In this document: piece by piece, positions 15,870 to 23,776 of the stretch
Layout of the letters: each line of letters starts with the position of its first letter
Numbering within the stretch: position 1 is the first letter of the stretch
Virus record (IMG/VR): IMGVR_UViG_3300025093_000107
Span: 1-26,036 of that record
Direction: 5' to 3' (one strand)
DNA from: a virus
DNA: 26,036 nucleotides
Notes under the pieces: model-generated
Database searches by the model: none
Told to the model about the DNA's origin: nothing
The model's input: the letters and a program-made list of their open reading frames with translations, nothing else
Made by a program: the position numbers and the translations under genes

Positions 15870-16128
15870 CAACGGTATAAACATAAAAAAAACAGTTATT
15901 GATGTTGTAAAGGAATACAACAAAACTTCTGCTTTTACTGATCGTAAGATAGTAGACACTCCGACAGATGATTTACAGGTTGTTAATAGAAAGTTTGTAA
16001 CAAATAACGGGTCGACGTTACCAGTTAGTCCAGTAACAGGACAAATGTTTTTTTCATCAGTTTTATCAAAACCAGTGTGGTATAATTCAACTAATTGGGT
16101 TGACTCCACCGCTAGTATAATCGCATAA
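15850..16128 (+). CDS. Small tail-fibre or tip protein (92 aa)
   Basis: The middle carries DTPTDDLQVVNRKFVTNNG and the end PVWYNSTNWVDSTASI. Both are typical of phage fibre adaptors, in which a 'DxPTDxxxVVNRKYV' helix is followed by a 'xPxWYNGTNW' beta hairpin. The N-terminus is helical (KKTVIDVVKEYNKTSAF). It overlaps the upstream gene by 20 nt, so it is probably coupled to it. A short adaptor or tip subunit is the best reading. Confidence 0.6.
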   Translation: MNRLEDNNGINIKKTVIDVVKEYNKTSAFTDRKIVDTPTDDLQVVNRKFVTNNGSTLPVSPVTGQMFFSSVLSKPVWYNSTNWVDSTASIIA

Positions 16129-16130
16129 AT

Positions 16131-17948
16131 ATGCCAGTAATAGGAAAATATAAAGGAAGAGAGATAACGGGTGGTTCACAAGATGTTGTGAATGCACAAG
16201 TAAGGGCTATAGAAGCTCTTGGTAATTCTAATAGTGCTTCGCAGACTACTCCACAGTCAACAGGGGGAGGTCAACTAACTCCTACATTCACAGCAGGAAA
16301 TACAAGAGGAGGACAAGCAATGCCTGATCGTATTAATATCGGAGGTAAATCTTACTCATTTGATAAAGTTCAAGGAAGTCCAGATTTAAGAGAACAGTAT
16401 TTAGCACAACAAAATCAACAACAAGAACAAGCTCCTGAAATAGCTCCACAAGAGGTTGAAGAACAAGCAGAGGTTACACCTTTTGAGCCACAAGTAACTA
16501 CACAACCAGAAGATATACGCTCACAAGCACTAGAGTTTTTAAGAGAGCGTGGATTTGATTCTCCAGATGATGAAACAATACAAGGAGTGGCAGAACAATT
16601 AAGCGGAGGTGTTCAAGGAACAGGAGCTACTGGTTCTGAAAGCCCTTTTGTTCAAGGATTCATAGGGGCTACACAAAGAGGAGTAGAAGCACCAACTGGC
16701 CCAGCACAAGGACAATCATTAGTTCAAAGTTACTTGCCAGAACAACCAGAAACTCAGATAGCTAACGATCTTTTTGCTACCGATCCTTTCTTTTCACAAT
16801 TACAACAATCGCTTCAAGATTATTTCAATCCTAGAAGTCAGAGAGAGTCTTTGACTAGTATATATCAAGATATGTTAGAGGATTCTGGTATTGAAGCTAT
16901 TGATATGGAACTCATTGACATGAAAAATGTTATTGAGGGAACTGAAGATGATATTAGAACTGAGGTAACAAAGGCAGGAGGATTTGCTAGTGATTCACAG
17001 GTTCTTGCACTTGCTAATGCTAGAAACAAACAGTTGATAAAGAACTACAATACATTGCTTGAAACTAGAAATGCTAAACAACAGTACCTAGATAAAATGA
17101 TGGATTTAAGTGTTCAAGATAGAGAAGTTGCAGACAGACAGTTTAATACTATGATGAACTTTGGATTCCAAGTTGCAAACTTTAAACAACAAGCACGACA
17201 GAATGCCATATCTCAATACAACACAATAGCTGCTAATGTTGGATACGATGGACTTATGGATATGGTCGGTAATGATCCTTATCAAATTCAATCAGTTGAA
17301 CGATTAATGGGTATGAGTCCTGGAGGATTACAACAACTATCTGATTTGTCAGCACAAGAAAGAGCTAGAGAACAACAACTGTTTGATCTTGAGGTTGCTG
17401 ACAGGAGAGCTTCTATTGCAATGAGCAATGCTAAGATTGCTGCTCTTGCACAAGAGAAGCAGATGAATGTTGATAAGCTACAAAAGAAAGCTGATATTGC
17501 ATTAGAAAAAGCAGGAATAGTAACTGGAAAAGTTCACGAAGCTATTGATAGGATAGGCCCACTCTCTCATACTCCGATTGTCGGAGGAGCTACAGGCTTC
17601 GTTGGAGGGGTTACTAGATGGATTCCAGGAACACCATCTTATAAATTGAACAAGACAATCGATACGATCAAAGCAAACTTAGGTTTTGACACACTACAGG
17701 CTATGAGAGATGCATCTCCAACAGGAGGTGCTTTAGGTCAAGTTGCTGTTCAAGAATTGGAAAATCTACAAGCGACTATTTCTTCATTGGATATTGGTCA
17801 AGATGCTGAAACATTAGAGCAAAACCTAGGTGCGATTGAAGGACATTATGTTAAATGGATAGCTATTTCATACCCAGAGAGATTAGGAGAAATTGGATAC
17901 GGGCTAAAGCCTAATGGAGAAGTCTTTAGGTTTGCAGATGGTCTATAA
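16131..17948 (+). CDS. Large internal virion (ejection-type) protein, coiled coil
   Basis: The 605-aa protein has a Gln/Gly/Pro-rich, probably disordered N-terminal third (REQYLAQQNQQQEQAPEIAP). Residues about 230-465 are mainly long helices and coiled coil (MELIDMKNVIEGTEDDIRTE, QERAREQQLFDLEVADRRAS, KQMNVDKLQKKADIALEKAG). A short Gly-rich hydrophobic stretch follows (HTPIVGGATGFVGGVTRW). In podoviruses, proteins of this type lie inside the capsid and are ejected to extend the short tail through the envelope. There is no lysozyme motif. The call is from composition and order, with the next gene as partner. Confidence 0.55.
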   Translation: MPVIGKYKGREITGGSQDVVNAQVRAIEALGNSNSASQTTPQSTGGGQLTPTFTAGNTRGGQAMPDRINIGGKSYSFDKVQGSPDLREQYLAQQNQQQEQAPEIAPQEVEEQAEVTPFEPQVTTQPEDIRSQALEFLRERGFDSPDDETIQGVAEQLSGGVQGTGATGSESPFVQGFIGATQRGVEAPTGPAQGQSLVQSYLPEQPETQIANDLFATDPFFSQLQQSLQDYFNPRSQRESLTSIYQDMLEDSGIEAIDMELIDMKNVIEGTEDDIRTEVTKAGGFASDSQVLALANARNKQLIKNYNTLLETRNAKQQYLDKMMDLSVQDREVADRQFNTMMNFGFQVANFKQQARQNAISQYNTIAANVGYDGLMDMVGNDPYQIQSVERLMGMSPGGLQQLSDLSAQERAREQQLFDLEVADRRASIAMSNAKIAALAQEKQMNVDKLQKKADIALEKAGIVTGKVHEAIDRIGPLSHTPIVGGATGFVGGVTRWIPGTPSYKLNKTIDTIKANLGFDTLQAMRDASPTGGALGQVAVQELENLQATISSLDIGQDAETLEQNLGAIEGHYVKWIAISYPERLGEIGYGLKPNGEVFRFADGL

Positions 17949-17960
17949 AATATAATTATT

Positions 17961-19475
17961 ATGGCAATAGAAACAATAACAAGAGAAGAATATATTGAAA
18001 GATATGGGACAACTCCAGAACAAGTTGCTATTAGTAGCTCTACGCCTAGAGTGTCTTTGGGTTCTCTTTATGATCCACAAGAACAAGAAGACCCTAGCTT
18101 TCTAGAAAGAGCTGATCGTTTCGGTAATCTAGCTATAGATTTATTAGGAGGCAGAGGAATAAGTGATTTGTTTGCATCCACATTAGCTAAAGGTTATTTA
18201 GTTCCAAAAGATCAGAGAAAATATGTCAATCAATATATAGAAGACCCCTCATTTAAAGAAGTCTTAGGTAGTGCTATTCAAACAAGTGCGTTAATGCTAC
18301 CAGGAGCAGGTAAAGGATTAGGGTTGCTTGGAAAGACTGCTGTTGGAGCAGGCACAGGATATATTTTTGATGTTGGTGCAGGGCTACAAAGAAAAGACGA
18401 AACAGTAGGTCAAGCCTTTAAGCCAGGCATAGGTACAGCTATAGGTACTGCTTTTCCATTAGGAGGAGCATTAATAGGGCCTGCAAAATCAATTACTGGC
18501 AGAATAATGAAAGGATTAGGTTCTGGACTATCAGGAACATCTGAAAAGGCAATAGAAGCAGTCGTAAAAGATCCAAGATCTGCCCAGATTGCAACTAAGG
18601 TAATAGAGCAAGAAGGAGGAAGTAAGATTATAAGACAAAATGCAGAAAATATTGTAAAAGGAATATCTCAAATTAGGAAAGAAGCTCGAAAATCTTATGG
18701 TGAAGGTTTGGAGAAATTGTCAGAAACAGATATTGACCCTACAATTTTTAGACAGCAAACACAGGGGATACTAGATAAATATGGATCTACGGTTAAAGGA
18801 GAGGAGAGAATATTAAGAAATGTTGAATTCGAAGACCCAAAGAACATAAAGAAAGCCTCTGATTTAATAGAGAGATTACAAACAGTAGATCTTGATGGTA
18901 AATCATTAAGAAAGTTGGCAGATGACATTGCTGAATCTAAGTATAAAACAGCAACAAGCGATGAGAGATTGTCTTACAATGCTTTTGTTCAAGATTTCTC
19001 AGATTCATTAAAAAAAGCCATCAACCAATCTAGTGGAGATGCTTTAACTGAAATAAATCAGAAATTTTCTCAAGATATGCAATTAGCAGAAGCTACCGAG
19101 CAAGTTTTTGGCAATGTTAAGTACCAAAACTTAGATGAAACGTTAAGAGCATCTAAGAAATTAGAAAGCCTGTTCAGTCAAAAAGGTTTTTCAGATGATG
19201 TAATAGACGATTTCTTTAGAAGGGTTGGGATTGATCAAGATGCTTTTAGGGCGACAGAGGCAACACGGCAGATGATGATGAAAGTGATACCGAAGAACCT
19301 ACAAGGACTTCATCCTGGAGAGTTTATAAGAATAATATCTAGTTCATTTATTACACCTGAGTTTGTAAAAGATATGTCAATAAGAACAGGTCTAGCTGAG
19401 CAACAGTTAGTACCAATTCTTACATCTGTAAGAAACTTATTAATAGATTCTGCTTTATTAGAAAATCAGGAATAG
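17961..19475 (+). CDS. Internal virion protein with membrane-active Gly-rich segments
   Basis: The 504-aa protein has two Gly/Ala-rich hydrophobic stretches at about 102-141 (AIQTSALMLPGAGKGLGLLG, VGAGTGYIFDVGAGLQ) and 156-173 (GIGTAIGTAFPLGGALIG). Long helices fill the rest (IVKGISQIRKEARKSYGEGL, DFSDSLKKAINQSSGDALTE). Such segments are typical of ejected proteins that insert in the host membrane and form a DNA channel. It follows the other ejection-type gene by 12 nt. A TATAAT at 17951-17956 lies close before the ATG, probably too close to act as its promoter. Confidence 0.55.
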   Translation: MAIETITREEYIERYGTTPEQVAISSSTPRVSLGSLYDPQEQEDPSFLERADRFGNLAIDLLGGRGISDLFASTLAKGYLVPKDQRKYVNQYIEDPSFKEVLGSAIQTSALMLPGAGKGLGLLGKTAVGAGTGYIFDVGAGLQRKDETVGQAFKPGIGTAIGTAFPLGGALIGPAKSITGRIMKGLGSGLSGTSEKAIEAVVKDPRSAQIATKVIEQEGGSKIIRQNAENIVKGISQIRKEARKSYGEGLEKLSETDIDPTIFRQQTQGILDKYGSTVKGEERILRNVEFEDPKNIKKASDLIERLQTVDLDGKSLRKLADDIAESKYKTATSDERLSYNAFVQDFSDSLKKAINQSSGDALTEINQKFSQDMQLAEATEQVFGNVKYQNLDETLRASKKLESLFSQKGFSDDVIDDFFRRVGIDQDAFRATEATRQMMMKVIPKNLQGLHPGEFIRIISSSFITPEFVKDMSIRTGLAEQQLVPILTSVRNLLIDSALLENQE

Positions 19476-19482
19476 CTTTTAA

Positions 19483-19620
19483 CTATTCTGTTAATCTTTT
19501 GTTAGATGGTTTTAACACAAATTGATGGAAAATTTCCACGAAAAAGCCTCCGATAAGTGTTAAAATTAACAAAGCTATCGGTAAAACAAATATTGCTAAT
19601 ATAATAAATAATATTATCAT
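19483..19620 (-). CDS. Antisense-oriented small membrane protein (45 aa)
   Basis: On the - strand, ATG at 19620 runs to TAG at 19483. It encodes MIILFIILAIFVLPIALLIL and TLIGGFFVEIF, then a short basic tail (KPSNKRLTE). Residues 2-28 are nearly all hydrophobic, so one or two membrane spans are expected, with the basic tail probably cytoplasmic. The gene fills a gap between two + strand genes and has its own promoter-like boxes upstream. This is the layout of a phage 'moron' gene expressed apart from the late operon, for example for superinfection exclusion. The function is unknown and the ORF is short. Confidence 0.55.
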   Translation of the reverse strand: MIILFIILAIFVLPIALLILTLIGGFFVEIFHQFVLKPSNKRLTE

Positions 19621-19628
19621 ATAACTAT

Positions 19629-19658
19629 ATTATAACATGGATCAAGAAGAATTGCAAG
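19629..19658 (-). promoter_or_regulatory. Candidate promoter for the antisense membrane gene
   Basis: On the - strand, TATAAT (19629-19634) lies 8 nt before the ATG of the 45-aa gene. TTGCAA, four of six matches to TTGACA, lies 18 bp further upstream. The boxes overlap the start of the + strand acidic protein gene. On the + strand the same AT-rich stretch contains TATATT/TATTAT shortly before ATG 19637, so the gap may fire in both directions. Confidence 0.4.
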
Positions 19659-19981
19659 TACAAAATGACGGTCTTGAAAATACGGCTCAACTGAGCGATA
19701 TGTCAGCAGATGAATTGGCTGCTTCTTTAGCTTTAGCTACTCGTCTATCAGAGGACATGCTTAGATCAGCTAATCCTCAAATGAACGAGGAAGAAACTTT
19801 ACCAGAGGAAGAAATGCCTCAAATAGAGGAAAACGCTGAAGAACAGGAAGTTGTTGAGGAAGAATCTAATGAAGAATTTAAAGAGGAAATTAGAACTATC
19901 ATTCAAGAAGAAATAGGAAGTTTGAAAGATCTAATAAAAGAAGTATTAGAAGAAGAAAAAGATGACGACGACGATAAATAG
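19637..19981 (+). CDS. Acidic helical protein (114 aa)
   Basis: The protein is strongly acidic (EEETLPEEEMPQIEENAEEQ) with two helical parts: ADELAASLALATRLSEDMLR and KEEIRTIIQEEIGSLKDLIK. It ends in a Glu/Asp-rich tail. This composition suggests a coiled-coil assembly factor or linker. It overlaps the next (fibre-like) gene by 20 nt, so the two may act together, for instance as chaperone and fibre. No family is recognised. Confidence 0.6.
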   Translation: MDQEELQVQNDGLENTAQLSDMSADELAASLALATRLSEDMLRSANPQMNEEETLPEEEMPQIEENAEEQEVVEEESNEEFKEEIRTIIQEEIGSLKDLIKEVLEEEKDDDDDK

Positions 19982-20846
19982 AAAAAAGAAGAACTTAAAT
20001 AAGTTGTTAGTAGGTTTAGATTATTATGGAAGCAAAGATGTTGTCGGAAAGAAACTTGAAAGGAATAGAGATAAACTACGAACACTTAACAAAGAACTAA
20101 AATCATTAAAAGATGATGATTCTATTAATGTTGTAAAAGAGACTATAAAAGCTCTATCTGAAGAAATTGAATTAATTAAATACAAAACTCTATCAATAGA
20201 ATTATTAGAAGAAACCTTAAACGATTTAGATACATCTATAACGTCAGAAATAGAGAGATTAAGCACTGAAAGAGAGTTAGACGCTAAGGAAATACAGTCA
20301 GTTAGTGAGAAATACGATAAGACTATCGAAGACCTGAAAGATAACGTAAGTAAAGAGATAGATAAAATCTACAAAAGCAAAGATACTGCCGAGCTTAACA
20401 GTAAGATAAAAGACTTAAAAAGTTATCTTGATAAGAACCTAAAGTCAAACGAAGAATCACTTACTAGATGGAAAAGCCAGATAATGTCTAATGTTGGCGG
20501 AGGTAATGCTAACAGAAACATCACTGTTAATGGTGCTAGTGTTTTGAGTAAATATACTGATATTAACTTTGTAGATTCTGGTACAGAATGGTCAACTGAA
20601 GTAGATGATACAAATAAAAGAGTAAATATCACTGCTTCCGTTGCAGGTAATCAAGGTCTAAGGCTAGAAGTCCCAACAGGCTCGGTTGATGGTTCTAACA
20701 CCACATTTACAGTAAGTAATGATCCTACTGTAGTTGTTATTGACGATATGATGAGGAGAGAAGGAAAAGGATATACCTATAGTGGAGGGATAATCACTGT
20801 TGATCCTTTAACCCCTCCTGTTTACGATATTTACAGTTTATATTAA
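19962..20846 (+). CDS. Coiled-coil tail-fibre-like protein (294 aa)
   Basis: Residues about 10-165 form a long Lys/Glu/Leu-rich coiled coil (ERNRDKLRTLNKELKSLKDD, IYKSKDTAELNSKIKDLKSY). This is followed by a Gly hinge (NVGGGNANRNITVNGASVL) and a beta domain (NFVDSGTEWSTEVDDTNKRV, GLRLEVPTGSVDGSNTTFTV). A helical stalk with a beta head is the usual plan of trimeric phage fibres. The ATG overlaps the acidic gene upstream. The downstream gene encodes a secreted-type protein with similar beta repeats, so all three may belong to one host-contact module. Confidence 0.65.
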   Translation: MTTTINRKKKNLNKLLVGLDYYGSKDVVGKKLERNRDKLRTLNKELKSLKDDDSINVVKETIKALSEEIELIKYKTLSIELLEETLNDLDTSITSEIERLSTERELDAKEIQSVSEKYDKTIEDLKDNVSKEIDKIYKSKDTAELNSKIKDLKSYLDKNLKSNEESLTRWKSQIMSNVGGGNANRNITVNGASVLSKYTDINFVDSGTEWSTEVDDTNKRVNITASVAGNQGLRLEVPTGSVDGSNTTFTVSNDPTVVVIDDMMRREGKGYTYSGGIITVDPLTPPVYDIYSLY

Positions 20847-20852
20847 TTGCCT

Positions 20853-22457
20853 ATGAAAAAAATACACTACCTAATTATATTAATATTCATTGCGTTACCT
20901 TTTTTTGTTAATGCCATTACAATACCCTGGCAAAAGACTGAGGTCGGCACGACATTTCCTCTTTATACTACTGACACCATAGTTGTCGGTGCTAGTGCGA
21001 CTTCTACAACAGGTAATATATTTGAGGCTGTAGGAGATTCCCTATTTAGAGGAGCTTTAACTGCTTATGATGTCATTACTGCTCCCAACTACTCAGCGAC
21101 ATCAACAACTGCAACTTCAACTATTGCCGGAGGTCTTGCTATTGAAACTTCAGGTTTTGTTTATGACTACTCAAGTAACAATGTGGGTATTGGTACTGCG
21201 AGTCCAAGCTCCGCTCTACATTTAAATGGAGGCACAGGAGATATTACAACAGGAATTGTTTTTGGTGACGGTGATACAGGATTTTATGAACAGGCTGACG
21301 ACGCACTTAGATTAGATGTTGTGAGTAGTGGAGCTCGATATAATTGGAATAGTACAGGATTCTCTACTGTGGGTGGTGGAGTTATGCCTGTGAATAACTC
21401 TTTGTACCCATCATTTGCTTTTACTGCTGATCTAAATACTGGAGTAGATTGGGGTGGGTCTTCTGACACCATGGACTTTGTTACTGGAGGAGTAGATAGA
21501 GTTAGAATTGACTCATCAGGCAATGTCGGAATCGGAACCGCCACCCCAAGTTACAAACTAGACGTAGCAGGTGACATTAGAGCCACAGGACTTATTGATG
21601 CTTCTCACTTTGTAGCAACGAGTACTTCGGCTACTTCGACTTTTGCAGGAGGTTTTGCCATTGATACTTCTGGATTTATTTACGATTATTCAAGTAATAA
21701 TATTGGAATCGGAACTACTTCACCATCAAACAACCTAGAAGTGGCAGGTACATCATATTTCTCTGCAACATCGACTTTTGAAGGAAGTATTGGAATCAGG
21801 GATAATTTCGGTACTTCAGGTGCTTTTGGTAAGTCATTGCTTTCTATCGAAGGGACAGCTGGAAATGTTATAGAGCTTAATGTAAATAATGCAGTAACTC
21901 CTTTGGCCTCTACTTTTCCAGTAGCTATTATTTCAGACAACAAAAATGGTATTAGTGGTGTTACTATGGGTAATGCAAACACGGGAATTTTCGCAGACTT
22001 TCGGTTTTCGCTTGTAGATACAACGGATCACTATCTTGCATTTGCACAGCCTGGAGTAAATTATAGTGGTAATCTTTTTGAACAAGCTAGAAGCTCGGCA
22101 GATTATATATTCAACAATGGTGGAACATCAAGAGATATAATAATTGGAACATTAAACGAAAATAGTTTAATTTTTGGAACAAACGGTAATCAGAGAATGA
22201 GAGTAGCTTCTGACGGTAACGTCGGCATCGGGACCACTTCTCCAAACTCACTACTTGATCTAGGAGAAAAGAATGACGGTACAGATAGTTACTTACAAAT
22301 TGATTCAGAAAGCGGAACACCACCAGCAGGAGATTGTACAGATGGTGATGCAAATGAAGCAGGAAGAATGATTGTAGATCATACAAATGATCGGCTATAT
22401 GTATGTAATTCTCTATCAAGTGGTAGAGGGTGGGATTATATCGGATTAACAGATTAA
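20853..22457 (+). CDS. Signal-peptide-bearing, repeat-containing surface/fibre protein (534 aa)
   Basis: I choose the ATG at 20853 over an in-frame TTG at 20847 because it gives a clean signal peptide: MKKIHYLIILIFIALPFFVN, with likely cleavage after A21. The mature part is beta-rich. Residues 81-120 and 254-293 are two copies of a 40-residue unit (ATSTTATST..AGG..I-TSGF-YDYSSNN-GIGT-SP). NVGIGT(A/T)(S/T)P-type motifs also occur near 224 and 456. The C-terminal domain has C495 and C518 (RMIVDHTNDRLYVCNS). I associate these repeats with surface proteins of Patescibacteria. A signal peptide is unusual for a virion protein, so it may be exported by the host cell, or be a fibre captured from a host gene. 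No S74 chaperone domain is seen. Confidence 0.7.
   Translation: MKKIHYLIILIFIALPFFVNAITIPWQKTEVGTTFPLYTTDTIVVGASATSTTGNIFEAVGDSLFRGALTAYDVITAPNYSATSTTATSTIAGGLAIETSGFVYDYSSNNVGIGTASPSSALHLNGGTGDITTGIVFGDGDTGFYEQADDALRLDVVSSGARYNWNSTGFSTVGGGVMPVNNSLYPSFAFTADLNTGVDWGGSSDTMDFVTGGVDRVRIDSSGNVGIGTATPSYKLDVAGDIRATGLIDASHFVATSTSATSTFAGGFAIDTSGFIYDYSSNNIGIGTTSPSNNLEVAGTSYFSATSTFEGSIGIRDNFGTSGAFGKSLLSIEGTAGNVIELNVNNAVTPLASTFPVAIISDNKNGISGVTMGNANTGIFADFRFSLVDTTDHYLAFAQPGVNYSGNLFEQARSSADYIFNNGGTSRDIIIGTLNENSLIFGTNGNQRMRVASDGNVGIGTTSPNSLLDLGEKNDGTDSYLQIDSESGTPPAGDCTDGDANEAGRMIVDHTNDRLYVCNSLSSGRGWDYIGLTD
21093..21212 (+). repeat. Repeat copy 1 of the ATST/NVGIGT unit
   Basis: This encodes residues 81-120 of the secreted-type protein (ATSTTATSTIAGG ... 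YDYSSNNVGIGTASP). The copy at 21612-21731 matches closely in protein but differs at many third positions, so the duplication is old or under protein-level selection. Confidence 0.75.
21612..21731 (+). repeat. Repeat copy 2 of the ATST/NVGIGT unit
   Basis: This encodes residues 254-293 (ATSTSATSTFAGGF ... YDYSSNNIGIGTTSP), the partner of the unit at 21093-21212. A shorter related fragment (SATSTFEGSIGI) follows at residues 304-315. Confidence 0.75.
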
Positions 22458-22461
22458 GCAA

Positions 22462-22845
22462 ATGGACGAGGAAATCAAAAAAAAGATAGAAATGGCAAAA
22501 TTTCATCAAAAGATAATTGATGATCTTGAGTATATTAAGAAACAAACCACTGATACCAATGGTAGAGTTTCTGGCTTGGAAGAAAAGATGATAGAAGCTC
22601 AGAATAACATAGCAGAAGCCTTTAGGAGGCTATCAGGTGTTGACTCGATTGCCTTGAAATTTAAATCTGATGCTGAGCAATCAAAAGATGATCTTATAAA
22701 AGAATTGAAAAGAAAGGTTGACTCTCACCGCAGAATCGAAGAGAAAAGAAATGAAAGAATTAGTTGGATAATAGTTTCTTCTCTGCTATTTATCTTAGGC
22801 GTTCTTGGTATAATTAATGCAGACTTTATAAAAGCAATAATATAA
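22462..22845 (+). CDS. Coiled-coil protein with C-terminal membrane anchor (XhlA-like, lysis)
   Basis: Residues 1-98 are charged and helical (KKKIEMAKFHQKIIDDLEYI, GRVSGLEEKMIEAQNNIAEA). Residues about 101-120 form one membrane span (SWIIVSSLLFILGVLGIINA), followed by a short tail. An N-terminal coiled coil with a single C-terminal span is the plan of XhlA-type phage lysis proteins. The next two genes are a peptidoglycan hydrolase and a holin-like protein, which supports a lysis role. A membrane-anchored fibre chaperone is less likely. Confidence 0.6.
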   Translation: MDEEIKKKIEMAKFHQKIIDDLEYIKKQTTDTNGRVSGLEEKMIEAQNNIAEAFRRLSGVDSIALKFKSDAEQSKDDLIKELKRKVDSHRRIEEKRNERISWIIVSSLLFILGVLGIINADFIKAII

Positions 22846-22850
22846 ACATT

Positions 22851-23492
22851 ATGATTACTAGATTCTTATTTAGACCAACAAAACCTTTTAAGGTAAACCA
22901 AAAGTTTGGAGAAAACATGGCTTGCATAGATGAAAATGGAAAAGTTTTTGTGAAAACAAACGAAAGCGATCCTTGTCCTAGTGGAACTAAATCTGTATAT
23001 GGAAATATGGATGGTCATAATGGTTTAGACTTACAAGCTAAAAAGTATCAAAACATATCATCATCAACTGATGGAATTGTAACAGAGCTTGTTTCAGAAG
23101 AAGATAGGGGTTTAGGAATCGGAATAACCACAACAAGTAAATTTTACTGTTTTGAAACAGATAAAAAAGAATACTTTAAAATTAGATATTGGCATAATGC
23201 AGTCAATCTAGTAAAGCTAGGACAAGAGGTAAGAATAGGTGATCTAATTGCTCTAGCTGATTCGACTGGTTATTCATCAGGTAATCATTTGCATTTTGAA
23301 ATTAAACCTGTAGATGTTGTTTTAGATCGAAAAGGCAAGATAGTTAAAACTGTTAATTTATTAGCAAATAACGGCTATTTTGGAGCAGTAAACCCTACTA
23401 AATACATGAACCATGAGTATGCTAAGACATTTACTGGCGTTAAGACATTAGTGCAAAGACTGATGTTTATATTAAAGCTAATTAAGAATTAA
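22851..23492 (+). CDS. M23-family peptidase endolysin
   Basis: The 213-aa protein has the full M23 (LytM-type zinc endopeptidase) signature: HNGLDL with H56 and D60, RYWHNAV with H115, and HLHFE with H146 and H148. VKLGQEVRIGDLIALADSTG is the typical stretch before the last motif. H56, D60 and H148 should bind zinc. The family cleaves peptide cross-links in peptidoglycan. There is no signal peptide, so release would need a holin, and a candidate follows 10 nt downstream. Two cysteines (C25, C42) occur near the N-terminus. A virion-associated lysin is possible, but the lysis-gene context favours an endolysin. Confidence 0.85.
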   Translation: MITRFLFRPTKPFKVNQKFGENMACIDENGKVFVKTNESDPCPSGTKSVYGNMDGHNGLDLQAKKYQNISSSTDGIVTELVSEEDRGLGIGITTTSKFYCFETDKKEYFKIRYWHNAVNLVKLGQEVRIGDLIALADSTGYSSGNHLHFEIKPVDVVLDRKGKIVKTVNLLANNGYFGAVNPTKYMNHEYAKTFTGVKTLVQRLMFILKLIKN

Positions 23493-23502
23493 TATCAGAT
23501 AT

Positions 23503-23694
23503 ATGAATATAAAAAAATGGTATAAAAGTAAGACAATTATATTTAATACAGTCACAGTATTAGTAGCGATTTTAACTGTTTTCGGATATACTCCAGATCA
23601 AGAATTGGCGGAAATTACATCAAGCGTTTTAGTATCTATTTCACCTCTAGTTAATATTGGTTTAAGATTTGTTACTAATAAAGGTATAATGTAA
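23503..23694 (+). CDS. Holin-like small membrane protein (63 aa)
   Basis: It has a basic N-terminus (MNIKKWYKSKT), a first hydrophobic span at about 12-29 (IIFNTVTVLVAILTVFGY), a short acidic turn (TPDQELAE) and a second span at about 40-57 (SSVLVSISPLVNIGLRFV), then NKGIM. The 'KSKTI-FN--TVLVA' opening is common in small phage holins. It directly follows the M23 peptidase. In this role it would permeabilise the inner membrane to release the hydrolase. It is the last gene of the late + strand block. Confidence 0.7.
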   Translation: MNIKKWYKSKTIIFNTVTVLVAILTVFGYTPDQELAEITSSVLVSISPLVNIGLRFVTNKGIM

Positions 23695-23740
23695 TTAAGT
23701 CATTGTGTTCTTTTTGGGAATTTAGTGTCTGTTTACGTCT

Positions 23741-23770
23741 TTGACAGAACCAACAAACAATAATGCTAAT
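23741..23770 (+). promoter_or_regulatory. Candidate promoter with perfect -35
   Basis: TTGACA (23741-23746) is followed after 18 bp by GCTAAT (23765-23770), four of six matches to TATAAT. It lies 46 nt after the holin stop and would start a transcript near 23777 that covers the hairpins at 23881-24042, the 52-aa ORF and the terminator at 24297-24335. Confidence 0.4.
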
Positions 23771-23776
23771 AACGGA

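Noticed and set aside
17951-17956. TATAAT directly before the ATG at 17961
   Set aside because: Only 4 nt separate it from the ATG, so transcription would start inside the gene. It is probably AT-rich spacer.
19479-19502. TTAAC/GTTAA hairpin with following T-rich stretch after the 504-aa gene
   Set aside because: The stem has only five mostly A/T pairs and lies at the end of the antisense 45-aa gene. It is too weak to call a terminator.
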